Origin: Spirosoma validum | Lineage (GTDB): Bacteria > Bacteroidota > Bacteroidia > Cytophagales > Spirosomataceae | Direction: 5' to 3' | Length of the DNA: 64,000 bases | NCBI RefSeq assembly: GCF_014699035.1 | Contig: NZ_JACXAA010000005.1 | Location: 62,001 to 126,000, forward strand | In this document: positions 18,053 to 27,993 of the stretch, piece by piece | Layout of the letters: each line of letters starts with the position of its first letter | Position numbering within the stretch: the stretch's first letter is position 1 | Notes under the pieces: generated by a model | What the model was told of the DNA's origin: nothing | Seen by the model: the letters and a program-made list of their open reading frames with translations, nothing else | The model's database searches: none | Made by a program: the position numbers and the translations under genes

Positions 18053-20488
18053 TTATGCCCCACCCGCCCGACGTTTCTCGTCTTCGGCTCCACCATCCCG
18101 TCGCCGGGATGGTGATAGCGTATCGTTGCCGAAACGATAGGTGAGTGAAGCCGTAGCTATGCGCGTATCCTGGCGCTGATAGAATTGTTCAGCGTAATTG
18201 GCGTAGGCAGACGTAGCGTTTACCGGACTCGTATAGAGCACGTCTGTAACATTCAACTTCAGTGTCCCTTTCTTGGCCCACATCGTTTTCTGAAGACCCA
18301 GGTTAAGCTGCCCGAGCGGTCGAATATCCAGGAAACCATACAGTTGTCGGGATTGATAATTGCCGGTCAGGTCCGCTGTCCAGCCGCGACCCAGCGTAAA
18401 GGTACTGGTGCTGTTCAGCGTGAACGCAGGACGACCGCTGTTTAACGACGTACCAGCCAGCTCACCAACAAACCGCTGATAATACGCTACCAGATTATTA
18501 TCCAGAGTCCACCAGCTTGCCGGTTGCACCGGAAGCGTCAGGGTAAAACCGTAGTAGTCAGATCGTGTCAGGTTCTGAAACGTCGATACCGCCTGCCGAT
18601 TGCCTTCGGGAGCCGGTTGAACTACATCAATGATAGGCTGATCGGTGCGGCTGTAACTGACCGACGTAATAAACTTCTGCTTAAAGGTGTGGGTCAATTC
18701 AAAGTTGTAACTCGTCTGCGGGAACAGGGATGGGTTACCGGTGAAGTACGTAGTGGCATCAATATAAGCCCGAAATGGATTGAGCTGATTATACGTTGGG
18801 CGGTCAATCCGGCGACTCAGCGATACGCCCAGGTCGTGCGTTTTCGACAGCGTTTGCTTGATGAATACGCTGGGAAAGAGTTGAAAATAATACCGCTCAA
18901 AACTAGCATTCCCGATTACCTGTAGCCCCTTAACATCGGTTTGCTCCGCCCGTAATCCTGCCTGAAGCGACGTTTTATTGATCGTTTTACTGACGTTCAG
19001 GTAAGCTGCATTGATCTTCTCATCATATTGAAAATGGTTGCTCTTGCCTGTGTCGAGAACGCTTTGCCCTTCGCTTATATTCGTGAAAAGGACGTCATTG
19101 TCCGAATTCACCCAACTGAACTTTATACCCCCTTCCAGTCGAGCCTTATCGGATAACTTGTGGACATAATCGGCTTTGAACGAGCGTATATTCAGCCCAC
19201 CGTTCAGATCCCCGGCTAACGTCGTTGAGGGACGGAGCGGCAGTGTAAACGATGTTTCCAGATTCTGGCGTCGGTGGGTTTCGTAATGAGCAAAATCAAC
19301 GTCGGCAGTCAGCTCGCGTTTTCCGGTTGAATCGAAACTATGTTTTAGGTTAACATTGGCTGCTACGTTCGGCATCGACAAATTCCGGCGGTTGGCCGAC
19401 TGATAGCTCGATTGCAGTTTCCCCTGCTCGTCGAAGGTTTGCGTAACGTTGGGTATCCGGGCCTCAGCATCCATGGCTAGACCACTTACCACCGCTCCCA
19501 GAAGCGTTCGTTTGTTAAGCGAATAGTCTACTCCCGCACGATACGTATTGGAGACATAATTCGTTCTGCCCAGATTTTCCTGATCGCTGCTGCCGATGAA
19601 CTGCTGATTCTGGTAAAATCTCCGATGCAGGGTTAACTGCGTAAAAACGTTGCGGTCGCTGTAATTATAGTTGCCAAAGATGTTTAATTTCTTGTGACGA
19701 TAGTTCAGGGAAAGACCACTCGTCAGTTTGTAGTAACGGCCATATCCATAGCTGCCGGTAATGCTTCCGTTCGTCCCCTGCCGACTGTCTTTTTTTAGTT
19801 TGATGGCAATGATGCCTGCGCTGCCAGCCGCATCGTATTTGGCAGGCGGGTTTGTGATCAGCTCAATTTTATCGATGGCATTAGCGGGTAAACCACGTAG
19901 CATCTCGCCCAGTTCAGCGCCGGTCATGGGCACTCGTTTGCCGTCAATGAGCACCAGAACTCCCTGCTTACCCCGTAGGGCAAGGTTATCGTTCTGATCG
20001 ACGGTTACGCCCGGCGAACGGCTAAGCACCTCCAGCGACGTAGCGCCTGCGCTAAGTGGGCTACCATCCACATTGACCACAATTCGGTCGACTTCCCGTT
20101 CGAAAAGTGGCTTGCGGGCCTGTACCGTAACTTCTTTCAGTTGAGTTTTGCTACTGGGCTTTAACACGATAGCAGGCAATTTCTGGTCAGATGCTGACAC
20201 CGAAAAAGGAGGGGTCTGGACCCGGTCAAAACCAACTTGTGAGGCTGAAATAAAGTATTGACCAACGGGCAGTTGTTCAAAGCGAAACGCGCCAGATGCG
20301 TCGCTAAATTCGGTTTTTACCACGACAGAGTCGGCTGCCCGATGTATGGCTATGGTGGCGAATTCAATGGTGGTGCCTTCCACGGCACGTACTATTCCCG
20401 AAACAATAGGGCCATTTTTGGCGTGAACTGACCTGTGTCCGGCCAGGAATACAACGAAAAGAAGACAAAAGCGTAGAGAAAACCTCAT
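18053..20488 (-). CDS. Outer-membrane beta-barrel protein with carboxypeptidase-regulatory domain
   Basis: 811 residues. Signal peptide to about residue 24 (HRSVHA), regulatory-like Ig domain (28-115), plug-like domain (ALRGKQGVLVLIDGKRVPM, then NPPAKYDAAGSAGIIAIKLK) and an OMP_b-brl_3 barrel ending YRFGND. A short Arg-rich tail follows the last strand. It is a paralogue of the barrels at 10693 and 60352, closer to the latter by the NPPAKYDAAGS signature. Upstream (20512-20547) are two copies of AGAAATCGAT that may be a regulator site. Confidence 0.92.
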   Translation of the reverse strand: MRFSLRFCLLFVVFLAGHRSVHAKNGPIVSGIVRAVEGTTIEFATIAIHRAADSVVVKTEFSDASGAFRFEQLPVGQYFISASQVGFDRVQTPPFSVSASDQKLPAIVLKPSSKTQLKEVTVQARKPLFEREVDRIVVNVDGSPLSAGATSLEVLSRSPGVTVDQNDNLALRGKQGVLVLIDGKRVPMTGAELGEMLRGLPANAIDKIELITNPPAKYDAAGSAGIIAIKLKKDSRQGTNGSITGSYGYGRYYKLTSGLSLNYRHKKLNIFGNYNYSDRNVFTQLTLHRRFYQNQQFIGSSDQENLGRTNYVSNTYRAGVDYSLNKRTLLGAVVSGLAMDAEARIPNVTQTFDEQGKLQSSYQSANRRNLSMPNVAANVNLKHSFDSTGKRELTADVDFAHYETHRRQNLETSFTLPLRPSTTLAGDLNGGLNIRSFKADYVHKLSDKARLEGGIKFSWVNSDNDVLFTNISEGQSVLDTGKSNHFQYDEKINAAYLNVSKTINKTSLQAGLRAEQTDVKGLQVIGNASFERYYFQLFPSVFIKQTLSKTHDLGVSLSRRIDRPTYNQLNPFRAYIDATTYFTGNPSLFPQTSYNFELTHTFKQKFITSVSYSRTDQPIIDVVQPAPEGNRQAVSTFQNLTRSDYYGFTLTLPVQPASWWTLDNNLVAYYQRFVGELAGTSLNSGRPAFTLNSTSTFTLGRGWTADLTGNYQSRQLYGFLDIRPLGQLNLGLQKTMWAKKGTLKLNVTDVLYTSPVNATSAYANYAEQFYQRQDTRIATASLTYRFGNDTLSPSRRRDGGAEDEKRRAGGA

Positions 20489-20612
20489 GCCGTAGGACGT
20501 TTAGGTTGCTGAGAAATCGATTTCGACAGAAAGAGTCAGAAATCGATCGGCAACGCGGCATTTCTCCACGAACGGACGAAAACGGGTATTAATGGAAGCG
20601 GATTGGTCTCTA

Positions 20613-21482
20613 CTAGTGCATCGGCAGGGTTTTCACTTTACCACCCGCTACATCATCAACACTGTGGTGAATGATAAACGCATTCGGGTCTTCTTTGGTC
20701 ACCATCGCGCGTAGACGGTTAATTTCCAGACGTGTCAGGACGATATAGATAATGCTGTCGATATCCTCCCGATTGCCATGCTTCCCATAGCCGCCCTGAC
20801 TTTTCAACAGGGTTACGCCCCAGCCTTGCTCGATAATCCGTTCGCTGATAATGTTGTTGTGCTTGGAAATGATCATAACCGCCGTGTGCTCTTCAATACC
20901 ATGAATAATAAAATCCACCGTTTTGTAGGCTGCGAAGTACGTAATCATCGAATAAAGGGCTGGATTGATGCCTAAGAAAAAAGCGGCAGCCGCAAAAATC
21001 AGTACGTTCAGCACTAATATAACGTCGCTGACCTTCAGTACGTGGCTACTCCGGCTGATGAGCAATGCTGCAATTTCGGTGCCGTCCAGTACTGCGCCAC
21101 CTCGTATGGCCAGGCCTATTCCAGCCCCAATAAAGAAGCCGCCGAATATGGCGGTCAGCAATAGGTCGGGCGTTACGTCTGGAAAGGGGATAACGGCTAA
21201 ACTAAGCGAAAGGCCAGCAATGCCCAGGGTGCTTTTGAGCGCAAATTGTCGGCCAAACTGGCGATAGCCTAACCCAATGAATGGCAGGTTGATGATCAAC
21301 AACCAGATAGGAAGGGGAATGTCGAACAACGTTGCCAGTAGCATCGAGATGCCCGTTACGCCCCCATCAATAAAATGGCTTGATAACAGAAATCCTTTAA
21401 TGCCCATGCTGGCACTTAGTATACCCGCGACGATAAAAATAGTATCCTTGACAGGACGATAGTACACAGATTGTCGAATCAT
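20613..21482 (-). CDS. YitT family membrane protein
   Basis: 289 residues: five to six membrane helices in the first 180 residues (SHFIDGGVTGISMLLATLF, GGFFIGAGIGLAIRGGAVLD), then a soluble DUF2179 domain (HTAVMIISKHNNIISERIIE; IDSIIYIVLTRLEINRL). This YitT_membrane plus DUF2179 arrangement is widespread; its transport role is unproven. It stands between the barrel and cysK on the same strand with gaps of 87-124 bp. Confidence 0.93.
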   Translation of the reverse strand: MIRQSVYYRPVKDTIFIVAGILSASMGIKGFLLSSHFIDGGVTGISMLLATLFDIPLPIWLLIINLPFIGLGYRQFGRQFALKSTLGIAGLSLSLAVIPFPDVTPDLLLTAIFGGFFIGAGIGLAIRGGAVLDGTEIAALLISRSSHVLKVSDVILVLNVLIFAAAAFFLGINPALYSMITYFAAYKTVDFIIHGIEEHTAVMIISKHNNIISERIIEQGWGVTLLKSQGGYGKHGNREDIDSIIYIVLTRLEINRLRAMVTKEDPNAFIIHHSVDDVAGGKVKTLPMH

Positions 21483-21569
21483 AGAGAAGAGGGGGGATGG
21501 TGAGACTAGCCAATAGCACGTTCATCGTCAACCGTTCCTGATCGCTGACTGCCAACTATCGACTATTCA

Positions 21570-22478
21570 CTAATACAACCCCTCTATCGACAAATAACGT
21601 TCTCCGGTATCGTAGCAAAATGTTAAAATTCGACTGCCCGGCGTAATATCCGGGAGTTTTTTGGCCACGGCCGCCAGCGATGCGCCCGACGAAATACCGA
21701 TAAACGTACCTTCTTCTTTGGCCGAACGACGTACCATTTCATACGCTTCATCTTTGCTTACCTGAATCGTACCATCCAGTACATCGATGTGCAGATTTTG
21801 CGGAATAAATCCGGCGCCAATCCCCTGAATCGGGTGTGAACCCGGAGCACCACCGCTAATGACGGGCGACAATTCGGGCTCAACCGCATAGACTTTCAGG
21901 TTAGGAAACTTTTGTTTCAGAACCTGACCGACAGCGGTAATATGGCCCCCGGTTCCGACTCCGGTAATCAATACGTCGAAACCGTCCGGGAAATCATCCA
22001 GAATCTCCTGCGCGGTGGTGCGAATGTGAACGTCGATGTTAGCCGGGTTTTCAAACTGTTGGGGCATCCAGGCACCGGGGGTCTGGGCAACTAATTCGTG
22101 AGCACGCTCAATAGCCCCTTTCATGCCTTTCTCGCGGGGCGTAAGATCGAATTCAGCCCCGTAAACCGCCATAATTTTACGCCGTTCGATACTCATCGAT
22201 TCTGGCATGACCAGGATAAGTTTATAACCTTTGACAGCCGCCACCATCGCCAGGCCAATACCCGTGTTCCCCGATGTAGGCTCAATAATGGTGCTTCCTG
22301 CGTTCAGCAAGCCTTTCGCTTCAGCATCTTCAATCATTGCCAGTGCGATTCGGTCCTTGATGCTCGCACCAGGATTCGCCCGTTCCAGTTTTGTCCAGAC
22401 TTCGTAACCTGGAAATAGTCGGTTGATCCGTACGTGGGGCGTCTGGCCAATGGTGTCGAGGATGGTAGTAGCTTTCAT
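21570..22478 (-). CDS. cysK: Cysteine synthase (O-acetylserine sulfhydrylase)
   Basis: 302 residues. This PLP enzyme makes cysteine from O-acetylserine and sulfide. Lys41 in [11 protein letters not shown] is the PLP Schiff-base residue; PTSGNTG (67-73) is the substrate loop; [12 protein letters not shown] binds the PLP phosphate; ISSGAS closes the site. It lies just downstream of the serine acetyltransferase gene, so substrate supply and use are encoded together, although a purine-rich hairpin separates them. Confidence 0.96.
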   Translation of the reverse strand: MKATTILDTIGQTPHVRINRLFPGYEVWTKLERANPGASIKDRIALAMIEDAEAKGLLNAGSTIIEPTSGNTGIGLAMVAAVKGYKLILVMPESMSIERRKIMAVYGAEFDLTPREKGMKGAIERAHELVAQTPGAWMPQQFENPANIDVHIRTTAQEILDDFPDGFDVLITGVGTGGHITAVGQVLKQKFPNLKVYAVEPELSPVISGGAPGSHPIQGIGAGFIPQNLHIDVLDGTIQVSKDEAYEMVRRSAKEEGTFIGISSGASLAAVAKKLPDITPGSRILTFCYDTGERYLSIEGLY

Positions 22479-22481
22479 AAA

Positions 22482-22578
22482 AGGGAGAAGAGGGAAGCAA
22501 GGAATAAAGGGAGGAGAGGGAAGAAAAGGTTTTTGTAAAATGCTCCCCTTCGTCTCTTTCCTCCCTTTATCTCTTTCT
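22482..22578. repeat. Purine-rich imperfect inverted repeat between cysE and cysK
   Basis: On the plus strand the left half is rich in GGGA/GGAG and the right half (22543-22574) in TCCC/CTCTTT; the best-paired segment is ATAAAGGGAGGA (near 22504) with TCCTCCCTTTAT (22559-22570). It fills almost the whole 105-bp gap and may attenuate cysE-cysK read-through. Related repeats occur near 13.35, 29.5 and 62.85 kb. Confidence 0.6.
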
Positions 22579-22583
22579 CTTTT

Positions 22584-23429
22584 TTAAATAACAAAATTGA
22601 TGGGTTCGGCGGATTCAAGCGATTTAAGGCGAACTTCGGTCTGGTGCTGATGATAAACGAGTGAGTGCGCTTCAACGCTGCTCGTCAGCCACACGTTACC
22701 GCCAATAACCGAATCATGCCCGACCGTCGTGTGGCCCCCCAATATGGTGGCATTGGCATAAATCACTACGTTGTTTTCAATAGTTGGATGTCGTTTTTTC
22801 TGCGCCATCGATTTCGCTACGTAGGTAGCGCCAAGCGTGACACCCTGATATATTTTGACATTGTTCCCAATAATGGTGGTTTCCCCGATAACGACGCCCG
22901 TGCCGTGGTCAATGAAAAACGATCGCCCGATTTGTGCGCCGGGGTGAATGTCAATCCCCGTCTGCCCATGTGCATATTCGGTTAACATGCGGGGGAGGAG
23001 GGGTACATTTTGCTTCATCAGTTCATGCGCGATTCGGTAGACGGCAATGGCATAAAAACCCGGATAAACAGCCACGACTTCTTCGATCCCAACCGAAGCG
23101 GGGTCGTTATCGGCAATCGCGTGTGCATCGAGCAACAGACCATCGTAAATGGCAGGCAACTGCTCAAAAAATCGTTCTGTAATCTCCGTCGGGCTTTCCG
23201 GTAAATTCTTTTCTAACGGACAGAGCAAATTGATAAGCTGTTCATTCAAATGCTGATACGTTTCTTCGACGTGCTGCGAAATCGACTTGCAATCCTGCGT
23301 CACAGGAAAAAGTAAGCGCATCAGTTGATCGATGAACCGTCCGGCATCGGGTCTCGACGGAAGTTTATACCGGTAATGAGCGCGTTGCGTATGTAAATGT
23401 TCGAGAAAGGAACTGGTGCTGGTTGTCAT
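22584..23429 (-). CDS. cysE: Serine O-acetyltransferase
   Basis: 281 residues from the ATG at 23429; the frame extends to 23483, but the 18 extra residues are hydrophobic and unlike the family. The C-terminal half is a left-handed parallel beta-helix with hexapeptide repeats ([39 protein letters not shown]) that include the catalytic His residues. It makes O-acetylserine from serine and acetyl-CoA. The N-terminal helical part is long, as in EpsC/SatA-like enzymes. cysK lies downstream. Confidence 0.93.
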   Translation of the reverse strand: MTTSTSSFLEHLHTQRAHYRYKLPSRPDAGRFIDQLMRLLFPVTQDCKSISQHVEETYQHLNEQLINLLCPLEKNLPESPTEITERFFEQLPAIYDGLLLDAHAIADNDPASVGIEEVVAVYPGFYAIAVYRIAHELMKQNVPLLPRMLTEYAHGQTGIDIHPGAQIGRSFFIDHGTGVVIGETTIIGNNVKIYQGVTLGATYVAKSMAQKKRHPTIENNVVIYANATILGGHTTVGHDSVIGGNVWLTSSVEAHSLVYHQHQTEVRLKSLESAEPINFVI

Positions 23430-23650
23430 CGATCGTATGTATTGCCGTAAAAAACAAAAGTAAGAGTAGAATCCATACCCCATTCTGAGGAGACACTACA
23501 CTAAGAACTTATTCGTGTAACGTCTGGAATAGCATTCCTGATGGAATAAATTGTTGATTTTGAAACAAAATGCAACTCTTAAAGTTCGTGCACCTAACCT
23601 GGAATCGTATTTGCAACGCAAATTATCAAAACAAAATGAAGTGAATCGCT

Positions 23651-24871
23651 ATGCTGATTAAAACTATAAGCCTGTTTGCCATATCGCTGGTGGCTACGTC
23701 TGTTGTGGCGTGGCTACTGGCCGTAGCATGCCAACCGGACAGGGCGTCTGACTATGTGGTGCAAGACTCGACGGACGCTGGTACTGGGACATTGGCGGCT
23801 AAGGCGGTCAACGCTTATCCAAAATTAACATTTTCATCACCCGTAGAGTACACGCACGCGAATGACGGGACGAACCGCGTGTTTGTGGTAGAGCAGGCCG
23901 GGCGTATACGCGTGTTTGAGAACGATGAGAAAACGGCATCGGCGGGTACGTATCTTGACATACGTAACAAAGTATCGTCTGGTGGCGAAATGGGCTTGCT
24001 GGGCCTAGCGTTCCACCCCGATTTTAAGCAGAACGGTTTTTTCTACGTCAACTACACCAAGAGCAATCCTCGCGAAACGATTGTGAGCCGTTTTAAGGCA
24101 TCATTTGTCGGTGCAACCGAAGTTGATCCGGCGTCCGAAGTGATTCTGTTCCGGTTTGAACAACCCTACGCCAACCACAACGGGGGGAAAGTTTTGTTTG
24201 GACCTGATGGGTATCTATATGTAGCAACGGGAGATGGTGGTAGCGGGGGAGATCCTCAGAACAACGGTCAGAACCGTAGTAGCTGGTTGGGGAAAATTTT
24301 GCGTGTCGACGTGAACAGCACCAGTAAAGGGCACTACGGTATTCCGAACGACAACCCATTCAAAGGAAACTCGAACGGTTACCGGGAAGAAATTTTTGCG
24401 TATGGCCTCCGAAATCCCTGGCGGATTAGTTTTGACGAACAGGGGCGTTTGTGGGCTGGCGACGTAGGTCAGAATAAAATTGAAGAAGTAGACATCGTTA
24501 CAAAAGGGGGCAATTACGGGTGGCGTATTAAGGAAGCTAACGCGGCTTATATGGCATCGGGCAACACCTTAAACGCATCTGAACTGATTGACCCCGTCTG
24601 GCAGTACACGCACGATAAGGGCGACGTATCGATTACGGGTGGGATTGTGTATCGGGGTTCGGCCAATCCGGCGTTACGTGGCAAATACATTTACGCTGAC
24701 TATGCCAGCGGCCGAGTTTGGGCGTTAACGTACAATGGCAATAAAGCCACGAACAATCAGGAGCTTATTCCATCGGCGGGTTCGATCTCAGCCTTTGGCG
24801 AAGACCAGAAAAACGAATTGTATTTATGCGATCTCGGTTCGGGGAAGATTCTGAAACTGACCGGGAATTGA
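23651..24871 (+). CDS. PQQ-dependent sugar dehydrogenase-like lipoprotein
   Basis: 406 residues. Signal sequence with lipobox LLAVAC near residue 27, so a membrane-anchored lipoprotein. The body is a six-bladed GSDH/SGNH-type propeller: VFVVEQAGRIRVF, EMGLLGLAFHPDFKQNGFFY, HNGGKVLFGPDGYLYVATGD, YGLRNPWRISFDE, GDVGQNKIEEVD, GGNYGWR. These are hallmarks of the soluble glucose/aldose dehydrogenase family, which oxidises sugars with PQQ and Ca2+. No pqq biosynthesis gene is present here, so cofactor would be imported or made elsewhere. Confidence 0.9.
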   Translation: MLIKTISLFAISLVATSVVAWLLAVACQPDRASDYVVQDSTDAGTGTLAAKAVNAYPKLTFSSPVEYTHANDGTNRVFVVEQAGRIRVFENDEKTASAGTYLDIRNKVSSGGEMGLLGLAFHPDFKQNGFFYVNYTKSNPRETIVSRFKASFVGATEVDPASEVILFRFEQPYANHNGGKVLFGPDGYLYVATGDGGSGGDPQNNGQNRSSWLGKILRVDVNSTSKGHYGIPNDNPFKGNSNGYREEIFAYGLRNPWRISFDEQGRLWAGDVGQNKIEEVDIVTKGGNYGWRIKEANAAYMASGNTLNASELIDPVWQYTHDKGDVSITGGIVYRGSANPALRGKYIYADYASGRVWALTYNGNKATNNQELIPSAGSISAFGEDQKNELYLCDLGSGKILKLTGN

Positions 24872-24890
24872 CACGTAGCAAACAGCTAAA

Positions 24891-24967
24891 TAAAGCGAAA
24901 ACCTTTCGACTTGTAGTTAGCCGCGTTTTTGAGCGACTGGCACTACGTTCGAAAGGTTTTCGCTTTA
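24891..24967. terminator. Hairpin terminator
   Basis: A perfect 19-bp stem (24891-24909 with 24949-24967) flanks a 39-nt partly structured loop. It lies between the convergent sugar dehydrogenase and lipoprotein genes. Confidence 0.7.
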
Positions 24968-25019
24968 GTGATTATTTATCAACCAGTGGATTGCGTGTAT
25001 CGTCCTGTTTGACAGCTAC

Positions 25020-26036
25020 TTATTGGTACTGAATATACATTGGCTTGGGGTCGAGTGCCAATACTTCTTCCGGTGTCATGATGCGCGAGCCTGGCTTACG
25101 GAAGTCATTTTTGTAGAATAACTTGAAGCCGGTGTATTGCACGGGTTCTTTCTGAATGTAATCATGATACGAGTCTTTTTTAAGTACGGGTGGGCCCCAG
25201 CCATCCATATCCATCACGATCTGTACGTTTGGATCGAGCTTGATATTTTTATAATTCTTGATCATGCCCTGCGTAAACCGGTGAACGACCAGCACTTTGG
25301 GCGGAATTTTATTTTCTTTGACAACCCGGCTTAGAAACTGCACGGCCTGATTCACATCGGCAGCATCATAACTACCAATTTTCGTTCCGGGTTTGGCCCC
25401 CGTTACCATCGAGAACTCAGGGTCGATACCCAAATGAACGAAAGGTAACTTGAGGTATTTTTCCAGATAAGCCATTTCACCGCCCAGAGGAGCATGCCCC
25501 CGCTGAATATCTAAAAACACAACGGCTTTGTGCTCATTGCCCCACTTTAGTACTTTTTTAATGGTCCTGTCCGACATCCGTAACCGATAGCCTCCATCTT
25601 TCCCCGGCAATCCCTGAGCCGAAATGGCTACCAGGTGCAGAGCGGGCTGAATAGGTGTAGCAGGATCGGCTTTCTGCCAGTTTTTAATTTCCTGGTCGAG
25701 TCGTTGCAGCATTTCTTCTTTTGGATATTCACCCAAAGCGCCCATCTTCTTGGAATGTGGGTTACCGTAATAAGCGAAGATGCGGTGTTTCGGCAGTAGA
25801 GCGCCTATTGGTGCATATGTTAGCGAATCGAGCGTAGAGTCTCCTGTAGAGACAGTTCGCGTAGAGCTAAGGGCATTACCTGACGGACTTTCTGCTCTAC
25901 CCGAACCAGTCGAGTCAGTAGACGCTTCGGTGGTAAGTTTACCTGATTTGGACGAATCGTCCTGTTGAGATTGAGAAGAACAGCCAACGAGTTGACAAAA
26001 AGCCACTACAGTGAGCGCGGCTAAAGAAAAACGCAT
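25020..26036 (-). CDS. Lipoprotein of unknown function, probable TIM-barrel-like domain
   Basis: 338 residues. Signal sequence with lipobox LVGC (Cys19), then a 60-residue Ser/Thr-rich linker. The folded part (about 80-338) has strand-like segments ending in charged turns: LHLVAISAQGLPGKDGGYR, VVFLDIQRGHAPLG, VHLGIDPEFSM, VLVVHRFTQGMI, VQIVMDMDGWGPP, YTGFKLFYKND. The strand order and acidic strand ends suggest a (beta/alpha)8 hydrolase-like fold. I recall similar proteins in distant bacteria but know no function. Its terminator is shared with the sugar dehydrogenase. Confidence 0.75.
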   Translation of the reverse strand: MRFSLAALTVVAFCQLVGCSSQSQQDDSSKSGKLTTEASTDSTGSGRAESPSGNALSSTRTVSTGDSTLDSLTYAPIGALLPKHRIFAYYGNPHSKKMGALGEYPKEEMLQRLDQEIKNWQKADPATPIQPALHLVAISAQGLPGKDGGYRLRMSDRTIKKVLKWGNEHKAVVFLDIQRGHAPLGGEMAYLEKYLKLPFVHLGIDPEFSMVTGAKPGTKIGSYDAADVNQAVQFLSRVVKENKIPPKVLVVHRFTQGMIKNYKNIKLDPNVQIVMDMDGWGPPVLKKDSYHDYIQKEPVQYTGFKLFYKNDFRKPGSRIMTPEEVLALDPKPMYIQYQ

Positions 26037-26138
26037 ACTACTATAACAAATGATGAATGATTCACAAAAAAAGGGTTACACTCCGATTTGAAGGAATGTT
26101 AACCCTACACTGCAAGTATATACTCTTATCCTTACTTT

Positions 26139-26759
26139 TCAAAGGACTAATTCGCCCAGGCCCTGGCGGATAATCGAAAAGTCGTCGTTGGTTGCGTCAA
26201 CGATCGTCGATGCTACGTTGCCACCATACCCCCCGTCAATCACAATATCGACCTGATTTCGGAACTTCTCAAAAATTAACTCAGGGTCAGTGGAATACTC
26301 GATAATTTCGTCTTCATCGCGGATCGACGTAGTGATAATGGGATGATCAAGTGCGTGCACAATCTGGCGTGGAATATCGTTGTCCGGCACGCGTATCCCT
26401 ACCGTTTTTTTATTTGTATTAAGCAGTTTGGGTACGCTGCCCGTTGCTTCCAGAATGAAGGTAAACGGACCGGGCAACAGTTTTTTCATGAGCTTAAACG
26501 CCTGATTGCTAACCCGCGCGTAGTCGGCAATATGACTTAGATCGTAGCAGATAAAAGAAAAATCGTTCTTAGCCGGTTTGATGCCTTTAATGCGGGCAAC
26601 GCGTTCAACCGCCCGTGCGTTATGGATATCGCAACCCATACCATAGATCGTATCGGTCGGGTAAATAATGACGGCGCCATCGCGTAACGCCTTCACGATA
26701 TAGTCAATCCGGCGTTGATCGGGATTTTTAGGATATAGTTTAATGAATTCAGCAGCCAT
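26139..26759 (-). CDS. Sua5/YciO/YrdC family protein, YciO type
   Basis: 206 residues, the length of E. coli YciO. The fold signature [12 protein letters not shown], the central [14 protein letters not shown] and the late [11 protein letters not shown] follow YciO more closely than TsaC. TsaC/Sua5 makes L-threonylcarbamoyl-AMP for tRNA t6A; YciO paralogues are considered poor at or divergent for this reaction, so activity is uncertain. A gap of 43 bp to the upstream glycosyltransferase gene suggests co-transcription. Confidence 0.9.
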   Translation of the reverse strand: MAAEFIKLYPKNPDQRRIDYIVKALRDGAVIIYPTDTIYGMGCDIHNARAVERVARIKGIKPAKNDFSFICYDLSHIADYARVSNQAFKLMKKLLPGPFTFILEATGSVPKLLNTNKKTVGIRVPDNDIPRQIVHALDHPIITTSIRDEDEIIEYSTDPELIFEKFRNQVDIVIDGGYGGNVASTIVDATNDDFSIIRQGLGELVL

Positions 26760-26802
26760 AGTCAGGTTTGTAGTGAGCTACAATCTCTTAACTACAAACG
26801 GC

Positions 26803-27846
26803 CTAAAGCGGTTTCGTTGCGCGAAAGGGAGCTTTATAGGATGACTGCCATTTGAGGTAATAGCGGTATAAACTATTGACAGGCATATGCAACTGGCTTA
26901 AACGTAACACCAGGCTGCTCAACCAGTCAGGCTGCTCGATCTGCTGAAGCAGTTTCCCGAATTGCAGGGCTAAATCAAACTGCTCGGCGTAGAATGACTT
27001 CCGAATAAAGGTTTGAATCCGGCTGGCTAAGCTTCGATATTCATCGGGAGTGGCGCAGCGGTCGAACGCTTTCTGACAGACCACCAATGTTGATCGGAGC
27101 AGGTCATTGTCGGGAAGAACGACTTGCGTTGACAACGAAGTTGATAGCTGACGTTTCTGTGTCAGCACTTCATCAACGTAGGCGTAGTGATAATGTCGTG
27201 ACGAACGCACCCAGAAATCAAAGTCCTCGTAAGTGAGTGTTTCGTCGTAGCCACCCAGTTCGTCAAGGACATCTTTACGTATCATCATCGTTGGCGTACA
27301 AATAAAGTAAGACTCGAGGATAGGACGGAAAACATCGCCTGTCGGTACGCGCGAACAGGCATGACCGGTTGCATCAACAGCGTAATGAAAGCCTATTTCT
27401 TTCCCTTGAGCGTTGATATACGATGCATTGGAAAAGACGACGGCATAGGGACCCGATAACTGTTCGAAACAGGCGGTTTGTTTGGTAATGCGTCCTGGCA
27501 GTAAAACATCATCGGCCGAAAGGTCAACAACGTAACGACCTTTGGCCAGAGCCAGCCCCTGATTAAAGGCTTTGTTTAAGCCGAGATTAACGGAATTGAG
27601 AATAAAGCGAACGGCGGGGTGAGATTGCGTAAACGCGGCAATACGTTCGGCAGAACGGTCTGTACTGCCATTATCGATAACGATGAGTTCGACGTTGGGA
27701 TAATCCTGATCAACTACGGATTGAAGCGCTTGCTGGACGTAATCTTCGTGATTATAACTTGTACAAATGACGGTCACCCACGGTTTGATCCGGTTCAGAT
27801 ACGGACTCATCGGCAGATGATTCGATTGATTGGTAACAGAAATCAT
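26803..27846 (-). CDS. Family 2 glycosyltransferase
   Basis: 347 residues. The GT-A domain begins VTVICTSYNHEDYVQQAL, followed by VELIVIDNGSTD (nucleotide-sugar binding) and the metal-binding acidic motif DLSADD. The acceptor region includes GGYDETLTYEDFDFWVR, an ED motif with the probable catalytic Asp. No membrane helix is visible, so it acts at the cytoplasmic face. It probably extends a cell-surface glycan; no polysaccharide cluster surrounds it. Confidence 0.92.
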   Translation of the reverse strand: MISVTNQSNHLPMSPYLNRIKPWVTVICTSYNHEDYVQQALQSVVDQDYPNVELIVIDNGSTDRSAERIAAFTQSHPAVRFILNSVNLGLNKAFNQGLALAKGRYVVDLSADDVLLPGRITKQTACFEQLSGPYAVVFSNASYINAQGKEIGFHYAVDATGHACSRVPTGDVFRPILESYFICTPTMMIRKDVLDELGGYDETLTYEDFDFWVRSSRHYHYAYVDEVLTQKRQLSTSLSTQVVLPDNDLLRSTLVVCQKAFDRCATPDEYRSLASRIQTFIRKSFYAEQFDLALQFGKLLQQIEQPDWLSSLVLRLSQLHMPVNSLYRYYLKWQSSYKAPFRATKPL

Positions 27847-27993
27847 AAAAAAACGGAACGCATTCTAATTCATTGAATGCCCAATCTATTGCGATGAAGA
27901 GAAATTTTTAGACAAAGTAAAGACTATACGTAAAGCGATTGTTTAAGTTTTGAGGGAACGGAAACATGTACGATAAATTAATAGGCTCAACCG

